Below, piece after piece: positions 27,881 to 37,400 of a stretch of 62,471 nt of DNA. The stretch comes from CAWBCI01 sp963787195. Its GTDB lineage: Bacteria; Bacteroidota; Bacteroidia; Bacteroidales; JAGOPY01. The position numbers were made by a program, and so were the translations under genes. The notes under the pieces were generated by a model that saw nothing but the letters and a program-made list of their open reading frames with translations, did no database searches and had not been told where the DNA came from. The stretch spans positions 1 through 62,471 of the forward strand of contig CAWBCI010000022.1 in NCBI GenBank assembly GCA_963787195.1. Reading direction: 5' to 3'. Each line of letters opens with the position of its first letter. The first letter of the stretch is position 1.

Positions 27881-27888
27881 TAAATTTG
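27881..27888 (+). promoter_or_regulatory. Bacteroidota -7 box of the helical-repeat gene
   Basis: TAAATTTG fits TAnnTTTG, with a TTG at 27862-27864 16 bases upstream. It lies after the previous terminator and before the ATG at 27907, so it argues against the upstream start at 27847. Confidence 0.65.
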
Positions 27889-27906
27889 AGTAAAATTCCA
27901 AGCAAG

Positions 27907-29295
27907 ATGATATTATCCAAGTTTTCCAATTTTGTCAATTTACTGTATCCCCATGAAATAAAATATCTGGACACCATTAAAAAATTTGAGAATGAAGAAA
28001 TTATCCGCATTCTCGACCGCATTCGATACAACGTAAGCAATCCTGACAAGACTAAGGCCTTTTTTGAGGATATCGACAAGCGAAAGTATTCCTATCTGAT
28101 GAAATGGATTAAAGAAAGGCTGGCCCAGGCCGATGTAGATGTTTTTTTCGGGTGGATTATTGACATGGAGAGGAACATCAACATGGACAATGTGCTTCCC
28201 AAAGATGAAAAAAAGCTTCTGAAATACACCAAAACAGTTAAGCCGACTTCATACTATTTTATTCGCTTTTACGAAATGCTGAACGCATACAGGGATTACC
28301 TGTTAATTCGCACACGGATTATACACTATGAACCTATCCTGCTATATTTAAAAAAATACGAGTCGGATTATATCAAGGCCCTGGAGCTAAATCGAAAGAT
28401 GAACGACTCAGCCGTTGACATTATCAGTCATCACCTATATTCGCACGGCGATTCCATTCAATGGGAAAAGTTTTTAATCGACACCTTCAACAACAAAGAC
28501 ATTGACGGGTTTACACGTTACAAGGCTATTGTCAGGGTCACTTACATCCATTACAATTACCGAAGGTTTGACGAACTGAGAGAAATTTACGATGCGCTGG
28601 ACAAAGAAATCCAGACAGAATCCTTTTATTCAAAAAGAATCCTGGCCAATTACTATTCTAACAGGGCCATGATGCATTCCATGTTACGGGAAATGGAACA
28701 AGCTGAATATTTTGCCTATATGTCAGTTCGACAGAAAAATTCGGATTATCTGTTTTATCTGATCAAACTCTGCAATATCCTCATCATACAAAATAAAAAT
28801 AAAACCGCCTTAAAATTAATGACTGAAAACTTCAGTGCCTTAAAGACCAACAACAGCCGCTACACACACATTGGTTTTATTTCTGTTTACATCAGGACAT
28901 TAAATAAAAACGAGAAATACGCCAAAGGTGAAAGCATCGGTGAATCGTTTTTGGACACTTACAAAAAGGAGATCTTTAGTTTCAGGTGGCACATTTTTTT
29001 CTGCGCATATCTTCTTTCATTGCTCAAACAGGAAAAATATAAAAAAGTGCTGACCATTGAAAAAAGGCATAAACTGGTTCAACGCGAAGAAGCTTTTTAT
29101 AGCAAGGCCCGCTATATTCCGACCATTCTTTGGTATCGCAGCCTGGCTGAGTACATGGAAGGAAAAATGAATGAGAAGCAACTTCAGAATATCATTTCTG
29201 TTTCAAGTAAAAAAACCCAGAACAACAAGTATTTAAATATGAAAATCAAGGAATTGCGTAGCGATATCTTTGATTTTCTGCCCAACATATTTTGA
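27907..29295 (+). CDS. Uncharacterised all-helical protein (TPR-like)
   Basis: The protein has 462 residues from the ATG at 27907. It is rich in Lys, Tyr and Asn and almost entirely helical, with repeated helix pairs such as FDELREIYDALDKEIQ, ILANYYSNRAMMHSMLREME and FLIKLCNILIIQNKNKTALK-like text that resemble TPR solenoids. No catalytic motif, signal peptide or membrane segment was seen. The ATG at 27847 is rejected because it abuts the terminator T-run and the promoter box falls inside it. It is transcribed on its own and stands at the end of the catabolic locus. Function unknown; it may be a cytoplasmic scaffold. Confidence 0.72.
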   Translation: MILSKFSNFVNLLYPHEIKYLDTIKKFENEEIIRILDRIRYNVSNPDKTKAFFEDIDKRKYSYLMKWIKERLAQADVDVFFGWIIDMERNINMDNVLPKDEKKLLKYTKTVKPTSYYFIRFYEMLNAYRDYLLIRTRIIHYEPILLYLKKYESDYIKALELNRKMNDSAVDIISHHLYSHGDSIQWEKFLIDTFNNKDIDGFTRYKAIVRVTYIHYNYRRFDELREIYDALDKEIQTESFYSKRILANYYSNRAMMHSMLREMEQAEYFAYMSVRQKNSDYLFYLIKLCNILIIQNKNKTALKLMTENFSALKTNNSRYTHIGFISVYIRTLNKNEKYAKGESIGESFLDTYKKEIFSFRWHIFFCAYLLSLLKQEKYKKVLTIEKRHKLVQREEAFYSKARYIPTILWYRSLAEYMEGKMNEKQLQNIISVSSKKTQNNKYLNMKIKELRSDIFDFLPNIF

Positions 29296-29348
29296 TTGGT
29301 CGAATATCCTGTCCTGCAAAACTAAAGGAACGGACGACACAAAACCAA

Positions 29349-29376
29349 GGGCAAAGGGCAAAGGGCAAAGGGCAAA
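29349..29376. repeat. Tandem repeat GGGCAAA x4
   Basis: Four perfect 7-bp units in the gap between the helical-protein gene and the usher-like gene. The repeat lies beside AAGTTGAAGTTG, and a similar GGGCAAAGTTC / TTGAAGTTGAAG stretch recurs at 53611-53650. The rest of the gap (29296-29519) holds A/T-rich low-complexity text, including repeated CTAATTACT words at 29441-29485, and no gene. Confidence 0.8.
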
Positions 29377-29519
29377 GTTGAAGTTGATTAGTTAAAAGTT
29401 TATGTTGTTGGTCTATTTATAACTGATTAATAGTAAACGGCTAATTCCTAATTACTTCCTACTAATTACTCCCTACTAATTACTTGCCTCGTGCCTGTCT
29501 ATAAGACTACCGGAGGATT

Positions 29520-32197
29520 TTATTTGGGGATTGATTTGATTTTATCAAAGTCATCAATTTTACTGAGAATAAAATCCAGCCCAGTGAAGATATCGCCTGT
29601 CTCAGTAGACTTTATAGTAAACTTTTGGCAAGGCGGATTTACAGTCAAGTTGAGATCACGAAGTTGAACGGAATCCACACAAGCCATGTAATCGCCTGGT
29701 TTCAGGCCCAGGTAACTAAAATAGCCATCCGATTCACTCAATGTTTCGGCTACTTTTTTGCCCTGTTTATTATATATTTGGATGGTAATACGTGCAATTC
29801 CTTTCGAATTCTCACCTTCTTTTATGAATACCTTTCCGTCGGCTTCAGCAAAAGCAACAATGGGTACATAAACCCTTTTATACTGGTTGGGATCAACCAT
29901 GATCTGGTATGTTTTATGAGTAAACTGCCATCCTATGTTTTCTAAATCGTTGTCAGTTAAACTCCACATTGTAATTTACAAAGCTATTCAGGTCAGAAAT
30001 ACGTACGATTGAATCTTTTTCACTGATAATTGCCCTGCCACCTGATACTTTTACTGAAGATAACAACACCATATGTTCCCCTTTATCGAAAATACCATTG
30101 TGATTCAGGTCAAGAAAGGGGTAAAACAATATTCCGCCTTTTCCAACAGATGCATTATCGCTTGCATTTACATGTTTATCACCCCCAAAAGCCAGACTAC
30201 CCTGGGCACTTTCCGCCAGATATAACTTTATCATTCCCATAATAAGCAGAAACACTGGTAGTCGCGTAAGGTAAATCATATCTGAAATTTAAATTAAACT
30301 GGTTGCTGCCGGAATACATATTTCTTTGGTAAGATACAGAAATATAAGCTTTTGCAATTCTTTTTTCAAGTTCTAACTTAGCGGTCATAAACTTGTTTTC
30401 ATTCACATTATATTGTGCGGAGGCACGAAGCAGATAACCTTTATTTAGCCTGGCTGATAAAGCTATATCATCAGTTATGTAAAGATTGTCAGGACTATTC
30501 CAGTTCAGATGTGTAGAATTATTGGCACCGATGTTTTTATAGTTTGCCGAAATCATGATATTAGCCTGGTTATACATCAGTTCACTATAAACAAGCTGGG
30601 TATAATCAACTTTGGCATATCCCGAGAACCTTTTATGCGAAAATGGAATATACAGGCTTGCCCTGCGTTCCTGCCTGGCATTAAAGATGGTAGCTTGCTG
30701 TCCTTCGGTGTTTTCCGTATAATTGAGCTCAAGGATTGAATTCTTCCAAAAATAATAGCTCAGCCGGGCTTTAACTCTGACTCCATATGCATATTCGGCA
30801 TTTAATGTCAGGTTGCGGGAAGGCTGCAGCGTTGCTTTAGCATAGGGTATAAGTGTGCCGGTAGAAATTGAGGACAGGTATTCCGCTCCCCCGGCTATTG
30901 TAAGGATGCGGCTTAGCCCATAATTAAGCTCAGCTTTTCCAAACCGACTCGAACTACTATCCTGAAGTACGCCTCCTGACAAAGTATATTCAAATTCGTT
31001 TGCAGGTAAAATTGAATAGGGTAAATTTATTTTCCGCTCCTCCGAGCGCTCCTCGCCCAAAGGGCCATAAAATTTTAATCTCAATGTAGTATACCCATAT
31101 ACAATAGGCACTTTAAATATGTACAAACCCGAGGCATCGGCCGTGGTAAAGTCAACCAATTGGTCGTTGATATAGAGTTCAACCGTCCAGTTGGGTTCAG
31201 TATAGTCACTGATAGTATAAAAACCCGAGGCCTTTCGGAGCGTGGTTGGTGAGTTGGTGACAGATGCACCCACTACGGGTGAATTTAAAAAGGCAATACT
31301 TTGGGTATGTATCTTACCAACGCTGGCCTGCCTGATAAGTTTATTGTCATTCTCGACATATCGCCAGAGGTAATCAATCTGGCGTTTATCAAATTTGTAG
31401 CGATCGTTATAATATACCGAAAAATCCGCTTCACCATACAGCAATTCTGCACCCAATCCAATACGGGCAAAATTATTGGTCCCTTCATTCATTGCCTGAG
31501 TAGAACTTATCCCCCAGTCAAGCATCCCGAATTTAAACAAATGATAATTTCTTTTTATCACTGTATCAACTGCAATCTGCTTATGCTGTATCTTAAAAAT
31601 GTTTTGCCTTGTTTGTTCCAGCCTTTGTTGTTTGAAGATAGGAAAGTCAATATTTGTTTTCAAATCCAGGTAAAGCGATCGTGGATTGAAGGTCATTGTA
31701 ATTCCAAATGCTTCGGCCAGAAGGGATGATTCCACATAAATGGCGTTAATTTCTTTTATAAGCCCATGTTTAGGATTGAAAATTTTATCGCCCACTTTAA
31801 TTTGTTTTGCTTTAAAATCAATCACATAGGTATTGTTTTCATTCACGACAAATCCCTCCAGGGTATTGCCATTGTTACTAATATTGCATGGTATTGCCAG
31901 ATTTTTAAATAATTCTTCTGTGTTAACATATACGGAATCCGTACTCGATATGATAATATTTAATTCAAATCTATGATCCGCACCTATATAAACGGGAACG
32001 GGGATTTCATCGTAAGTAACCGCTACGGGGTTTTTAATTTCATCTATAATCAGCTCATCAGCTTTCGTTTGTTTTGACAGGAATGTCAGTAAGAGTGTAA
32101 TAATTAATAAAATTCTATAAGCATAAAATGATTGAATTTGCATAGCCGACACTATGCAATCAATTACTTTATTGGTATGAATTTTATAAATATTCAT
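29520..32197 (-). CDS. Usher-like outer-membrane protein with C-terminal carboxypeptidase-regulatory-like domain (two frameshifts)
   Basis: The joined length is about 892 residues. A signal sequence covers residues 1-46, followed by a periplasmic plug-like N-terminal part and an extended beta-barrel region full of amphipathic strands (RIGLGAELLYGEADFSVYYN, ASAQYNVNENKFMTAKLELE). Plug-like segments such as FNPKHGLIKEINAIYVESS and IVYGYTTLRLKFYGPLGEER resemble FimD/PapC ushers. Frames break near 30220 and 29960; removing one base at each joins it to a tail with DLNHNGIFDKGE and an SdrD/CarboxypepD_reg-like KVAETLSESDGYFSYLGL. The gene is next to a chaperone and two DUF4402 proteins, so it probably extrudes a pilus-like fibre. 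Confidence 0.75.
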
Positions 32198-32715
32198 TAT
32201 TCCTGTTCAAATATTATATCGAAACTTCCGGTATAAATTCCTGCCGGGGCATAATCGGGAATGTGCAAAGTACCACCTACCCGTATTGGCGTTATAAAAT
32301 TGCAATCACTGATAACCGGAAAACTGGAGCCACTCACTCCGTATTCAGTAGGCCCGATATCAAGTTCAAAAGAGCCACCGTTGCTACCCGTTAAAGTTAT
32401 AGTAGGAGAATAAGTAATGATCACATTTCTGCCTTCGCAGAGCTTTATTTCAAAAATTGCAGGTTGTGCTGCAGGTGCAAGTGCAGAGAGATAAATATCG
32501 GATGAAGTTCTGACACCGTTATAACCCAATGTAACACTTCCTCCCGTAGTTCCATTTAAGCAAAGTGTGCCAAAATGCATGGCCTGAGTGGCGCTCACTG
32601 TTATGGTCCTTTGGGGTAATATGGGTTGCGCAAAAGAGAGACCTTTTAACAAAAGGAAAACCAATGTTAACAAGAACAATTTTAAAAAATCTCTATTTGA
32701 CTTTTTCACTATCAT
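32197..32715 (-). CDS. DUF4402 domain protein (pilin/tip candidate)
   Basis: The protein has 172 residues. A signal peptide (residues 1-29, ending LKGLSFAQ) precedes a DUF4402 domain with the opening RTITVSATQAMHFGTLCL, the internal GGSVTLGYNGVRTSSD and the closing ATYAPAGIYTGSFDIIFEQE-like strand. DUF4402 proteins occur beside chaperone-usher-like genes in Bacteroidota and other phyla; their fold recalls pilin-type beta sandwiches. It overlaps the usher start by one base and follows the chaperone by 19 bases. It differs from the DUF4402 protein at 33704, so one may be a major subunit and the other a tip or adaptor. This split is inferred. Confidence 0.83.
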   Translation of the reverse strand: MIVKKSNRDFLKLFLLTLVFLLLKGLSFAQPILPQRTITVSATQAMHFGTLCLNGTTGGSVTLGYNGVRTSSDIYLSALAPAAQPAIFEIKLCEGRNVIITYSPTITLTGSNGGSFELDIGPTEYGVSGSSFPVISDCNFITPIRVGGTLHIPDYAPAGIYTGSFDIIFEQE

Positions 32716-32734
32716 GAGTGCTCAGCTTCAATAA

Positions 32735-33610
32735 TTATTTCAAGTCCAGCTCTGCTTCTGCGTAAACTTCTTGTGTTTTTGTTTCATCGCGGCTAACATA
32801 GCTTAGTATTAATGTCCCCTTTGTTAATGATATTCCATCCGCAGGCGTGAGTTTTACCGCTACATAGCGTTTGTCCAGGTTTGTGTAAACAGCCAGGCCA
32901 TTTACGGCTCCGATTTGAACAGGCTCGCCTTTCTCAGTAAGATATTCTACTATGCAGTTTCCATACACCGAAATATTACCTTCCCGGTTCAAAATAAAAG
33001 TCAAATATGGATTCTTGTTCTTGTCGAATTCCAATTTCAAATTACTTAGAAAAGCTGTTGCACTTACTTCACCCGAACGGATAATAATCGGGATACTCAT
33101 CCCGAATATGGGTATGATTTGAACGCTTAGCGATGTGCTGTCTTTCGGAAGTTCTTCAGAACCAAGCGGTTTATAAACTTTTTCCGATCGAAAATACAAG
33201 TGTGACCTGTACTCGCCATCCTGCATTCCGGGTTTGCGCCTGACCTGCAATAAAACAACCTGTGCTTCACCTGGTTGCAGGGTTACCCTTCGTGGATAGA
33301 TCTGCAGGTAGGGATCAGCGAACATTTGTCCTGAATCGGGCTCCGTGATAACCTCAAAACTACCATCTTCATTCATTCGTCTTTGAACAAATGATACCGT
33401 GTAAGTTGCTACTTCATTTCCTGAATTTATCAAATTGAGCTGTTCTTTTTGCTTCCTTCCTTCAAAAATTACCCGGTTGGGCGTAATTAATAAATCTCCC
33501 TGGGCAAAAGTCTGAAAAGTCAGGCAGCCCAAAAGCATCACGATTAATAAATATGTGTATCTCACGTGTCTATAATGGACTGGTTTTAAGTTAAACCATA
33601 TTGTTTTCAT
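32735..33610 (-). CDS. PapD-like periplasmic chaperone (fimbrial assembly chaperone)
   Basis: The 291-residue protein has an N-terminal signal/anchor (residues 15-37, ending FQTFAQ). Immunoglobulin-like chaperone domain 1 begins LLITPNRVIFEGRKQKEQLNLIN (donor-strand partner region), and its basic Arg/Lys cleft motif is in YPRRVTLQPGEAQVVLLQVRRKPG. Domain 2 carries SVQIIPIFGMSIPIII. The arrangement matches pilus assembly chaperones, which complete subunit folds by donor-strand complementation. It lies between two DUF4402 genes and upstream of the usher-like gene, as in chaperone-usher operons. The frame is intact. Confidence 0.85.
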   Translation of the reverse strand: MKTIWFNLKPVHYRHVRYTYLLIVMLLGCLTFQTFAQGDLLITPNRVIFEGRKQKEQLNLINSGNEVATYTVSFVQRRMNEDGSFEVITEPDSGQMFADPYLQIYPRRVTLQPGEAQVVLLQVRRKPGMQDGEYRSHLYFRSEKVYKPLGSEELPKDSTSLSVQIIPIFGMSIPIIIRSGEVSATAFLSNLKLEFDKNKNPYLTFILNREGNISVYGNCIVEYLTEKGEPVQIGAVNGLAVYTNLDKRYVAVKLTPADGISLTKGTLILSYVSRDETKTQEVYAEAELDLK

Positions 33611-33703
33611 AATATTAGTTTTAATAGCTATTGAGCCTGATCCAAATAGAAGGAAAAAAAAGGGAAAGGCCCAATAAAGGACATTTCCCTTTTATTGATA
33701 AGA

Positions 33704-34254
33704 TTAATTGTAATCTATAGTTACATCAAATGTTCCTGCGTAGATCCCGCCTACCTGATCAGCTTGCACAGTCAAGGTACCTCCAAGAGTGAAACTATCA
33801 GTTCCATCAGCATCAAGTGTGCTTGTAATGGCATCACTGCCAGCACCGTTAAAGCGTGCTGTCATAAGAGTAATGGCCATGGTATAAACACCTGTTGCAA
33901 TGGTCGTGTGTGTTACTGTTGTTGTTGCTGGCAATATAAGGGCATAGGTTTCAAGACCGGTACCTGTAACACTGTATGCAGCATTAGTTGCAGGAGGTGT
34001 TGCGGCAGAAGTTTTTACACCAGCACAGTGTACAAGCGCGTAGTAGAATTTGATGGAAGTACAACAGTTCCACCAAGAGCGTCTGTCAGCACATTAGAAC
34101 CAAAATGCAGAGGGGCGGTTTCTGTAATACCCATAGCGGTAATAAGAACTGCTCCGGCAGTTGTGTTCTCTGTTGCTGATGTTTGCGCCATTGCGTTAGC
34201 CGAAAATCCTGCTATAATAATTATAGCCAAAAGTTTGAAAATTGTTTTTTTCAT
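33704..34254 (-). CDS. DUF4402 domain protein, major-subunit candidate (one frameshift)
   Basis: The first 24 residues are a signal peptide (LAIIIIAGFSANAMAQ). The DUF4402 domain opens ITAMGITETAPLHFGSNVL. The frame stops near 34015, but supplying one missing base near 34020 continues as GVKTSAATPPATNAAYS and on to the downstream frame PATTTVTHTTIATG, ending GTFDVTIDYN. Total about 184 residues. Codon-simple, Thr/Ala-rich and without other domains, it looks like a fibre subunit. It is followed by the chaperone gene and preceded by the giant T9SS gene. The break is most likely a consensus error. Confidence 0.8.
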
Positions 34255-34267
34255 AATTGTTTTTTTT

Positions 34268-34301
34268 AATAATTTGTAATTTTTGATAATTTGTAATTTT
34301 T
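34268..34301. repeat. 17-bp tandem duplication ATAATTTGTAATTTTTG
   Basis: Two adjacent copies in the roughly 200-bp gap between the DUF4402 gene and the giant T9SS gene. The rest of the gap is A/T-rich; no terminator with a clean T-tract was found there on the minus strand. Confidence 0.7.
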
Positions 34302-34460
34302 GATAATTGATTAATATTGATTTTTTGCATCTTTAAAAAATGCGTTTTAATTCTTTGAATTGTGCACATGTCGGGAGCAGATGCTTTATCCCTGGTTTCT
34401 TTTTAATCATTTTTCATGTCCCATAATTTATCCGTTTTTAGCGTTTAAGTAATGCAATTT

Positions 34461-37400
34461 TTAATATCCGTTCATTAGTATTTTTCTGCAAATGAATGCA
34501 TTAGATGTACTGACATTCACCAGTACAATCTGGGTATTTATTGGAATTTGTATTTTGTTTTTCATCTTTCCCTGAATATGCTGTTTGAGCAGAACCCTGC
34601 CCGACAAATCAACTAACTGAACTGTAGCATCCTGGTCAAATAAAGTGAGATCCACTACAATTCCATTCCCATCTACATAAATGTGGGCAGGAATTTCCCT
34701 GTTTGTCTGGGGCCCTGCTCCAAAATGCAGTATAAACCTGTCAGGCCTGTCCGAAAGCTCAGCGCTGAACCTGTACTCAGGTGCCACCTTCATATCCGAG
34801 TAATAATTTACTTTCCTATCTTCAAGCCATACCATCTCAAAAGATTCAGTATCAAACTGACAAGCGATGCTAAAGTCTCCATCTGCTCCCGGAGTGAAAT
34901 TTACCGGAACTAAAATTGTTTTGTCCGGAGTAGTAAAATACCCGACAGAAAGCTCCTCTTTTCCTGAGGTCATATATAAGGCAGGAGCCGTTTTAACATA
35001 GCTGAAAAGTTTTTTAGCACCATTCCCTTTTTCCGGGTAAGCAAATTCGAGTTGTATTTCATCTGAGCCAAGACCTGCATCGGAGGAGACAATCAGGTTT
35101 AAATTATTTGCTGCTTGATTTTTAAACCAATTCCCGGCCCCTTCATGAGTCCTGACTGCATTTGACATCCCAAGATTTCCCAGGTTGGCTGCCTCCACAA
35201 AGAAACCCTGCATAGGGGCAATATAACGGGTGACTGAATTGGTACCAATACCATCGGCATCGACTGAATTGTAAACGCCATAATTATTGGCTGCAGGATT
35301 CCAGATCCACATATTGTAGCCAGCCCCTGATTCAACCAGGTCAGTATGTGTCCATCCTGAGGCAGCACTCCAGTCAATTGATGAAGCATAGGGATTGCCC
35401 ACAAGGTTGAAACCCTGAACAAGTGGATCTGTGCCATTTATGCTAAGTCCATAAGTGACAGGACCATTGTTTAAAAGTCCTGCGAATGATTTGGTAGGAT
35501 TAGTTGCCTGCACTGAATAGAGATATCCACGTCCCGCCATAAAATCGGCTCCCGGATGAACGGTATCCCAATTGACCAGCGTTGTTGTATTCAATTGGTA
35601 AATCCAACAACTCGTTGGCTCATTCCAAAGATATAAGTCGTAACCTGTTCCATTTCCGTATGCCCCTGAAGGTAACCAGCTACCACCAATTTCCTGGTCA
35701 GCAAGCGGTGAAGAGATAAAATGCCAATCCTCGGAAGCGCCAGTGATATATCGCTCAACAGTTGCAGCTATATTATCCGTATTGTGAATGAGTGAGGCAG
35801 TACCCGTTGCATCTGATTTTAATATAAAACCATCGCTGCCCGCGTTGTTAATAATTGACCCGGTCACCGTAAGTTTTTTTGCTGCAGCAATCTCAAATTT
35901 CTTTCCGCTGTTTATTAGCAAGCTTCCATTAATTGATGTCAGTGCATCAGCATCCAGTGTAACACCGGTTGAATTATCAATTGTAAGGTTGTATATCTGT
36001 ATAGAACTTGTACCATAAATATTTTGAACACCTGAACCCTCCATAGCAAGTGTATTTCCGTTAGATAAAACTGCTTGTATTAAAAGTCAAATCACCTGAG
36101 ATTGAAAGAGAAGATAAGGGAAGCGTTTTAGTGCCGTTTCCGCTAAAAGTCAAATTATGATAACCATAGCCTGTGCCGGGGTTAATTACGGTTTGGGCTG
36201 CACTTCCATTGTATTCAAGGGTATTGGTATTCGCAGCAAAATCGAGAATACTTCCACTGCCAGGTGTAAGTGTTCCTGCAATTCTTAAAATACTTCCTGT
36301 TGCGGGTTGAATTTTTGTATTGTCGCTAACAATGAGATCATAAAAATTTGTAGTCCCGGCAATTTCAGCAGCATTTGAAGTTGATCCCTTGTTAAAAATA
36401 ACAGCGCTTGTTCCGGCATTTAATGTTCCATTGTTTACCCATGCCCTGGCATCACCGGATATAGTGATGTCATAATCATCTAATGCGACAGTTGCCCCCG
36501 CTTCTATTTCAAAGGTCTTAACGATGGCAGGCGTAAAAGCCGAAAGAAGATTTCGGTAAGGATAAGCAGTTGTAAGTCCGGACGGAATTAACACAGAGTC
36601 GTTGGTAGTGGGAACTCCTCCCAGCCAGTTACCGGGCAAACTCCAATCTCCCGGATACAAAACTGCACCTTCACCTGTCCATATTATTTTAGAAACGTTG
36701 GTATAACCTAAGCTATACTCTTTGGCATAGGTAGTAGAAGATGTGGCAATTTGATCGATTGCCATACCTAACAATTCTACCCAATTATCTTCGTCATCGT
36801 TGGTGGTCTTTCCAAGCGCTACAGTATTATCTCCGGTTTCCAATCCATCCTTATCGGTATACATAATGATTTTACTCTCATCGGTTTCCGAGGCGTCTAA
36901 TTCAGAATCGAGATAATGCAACTTTGTATAGGTGCGATCAGTTCCATCCGCCTGAAGAAAACTATATATTCTTTTCACATTTTCAGTTCTCCAAAGCGGG
37001 GCAGTTCCAATTTCAATTTTACAGCTAACCCAGGTCGGTTTTGTAGCACCTGCAATGCCTAAGAAATTTATAGTTGTAAACTGATTCCCAAAACTGTAAT
37101 TTATAGCATTGCTAAAAGAATGTTCACGTTTTACAAAGCCTGTTACATCGCCAATGCCAATAGTTGTGGCTGATTCTCCCATGTTTAGGATATAGGTGTC
37201 GGTATGCAATATTCCCTGCGTTGAGGATGGATTGGCATGACTAAGATTTAAGACAGCATTCACCGTCATATCTGCCGCTGCTGTTCCACCGCCTGCTCCA
37301 CTCATGATCAGGTTATTATATGTGCCCTCAACAAGGGTTTGTGCAGCACTTCCGGTATATTCAATGGTTCCGCCCCAGGTTTTTCCTGTTGGTAATGGGC

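Noticed and set aside
29340..29490. CRISPR array
   Set aside because: Units are 7-9 bp, contiguous and without spacers; no cas genes are in the window.
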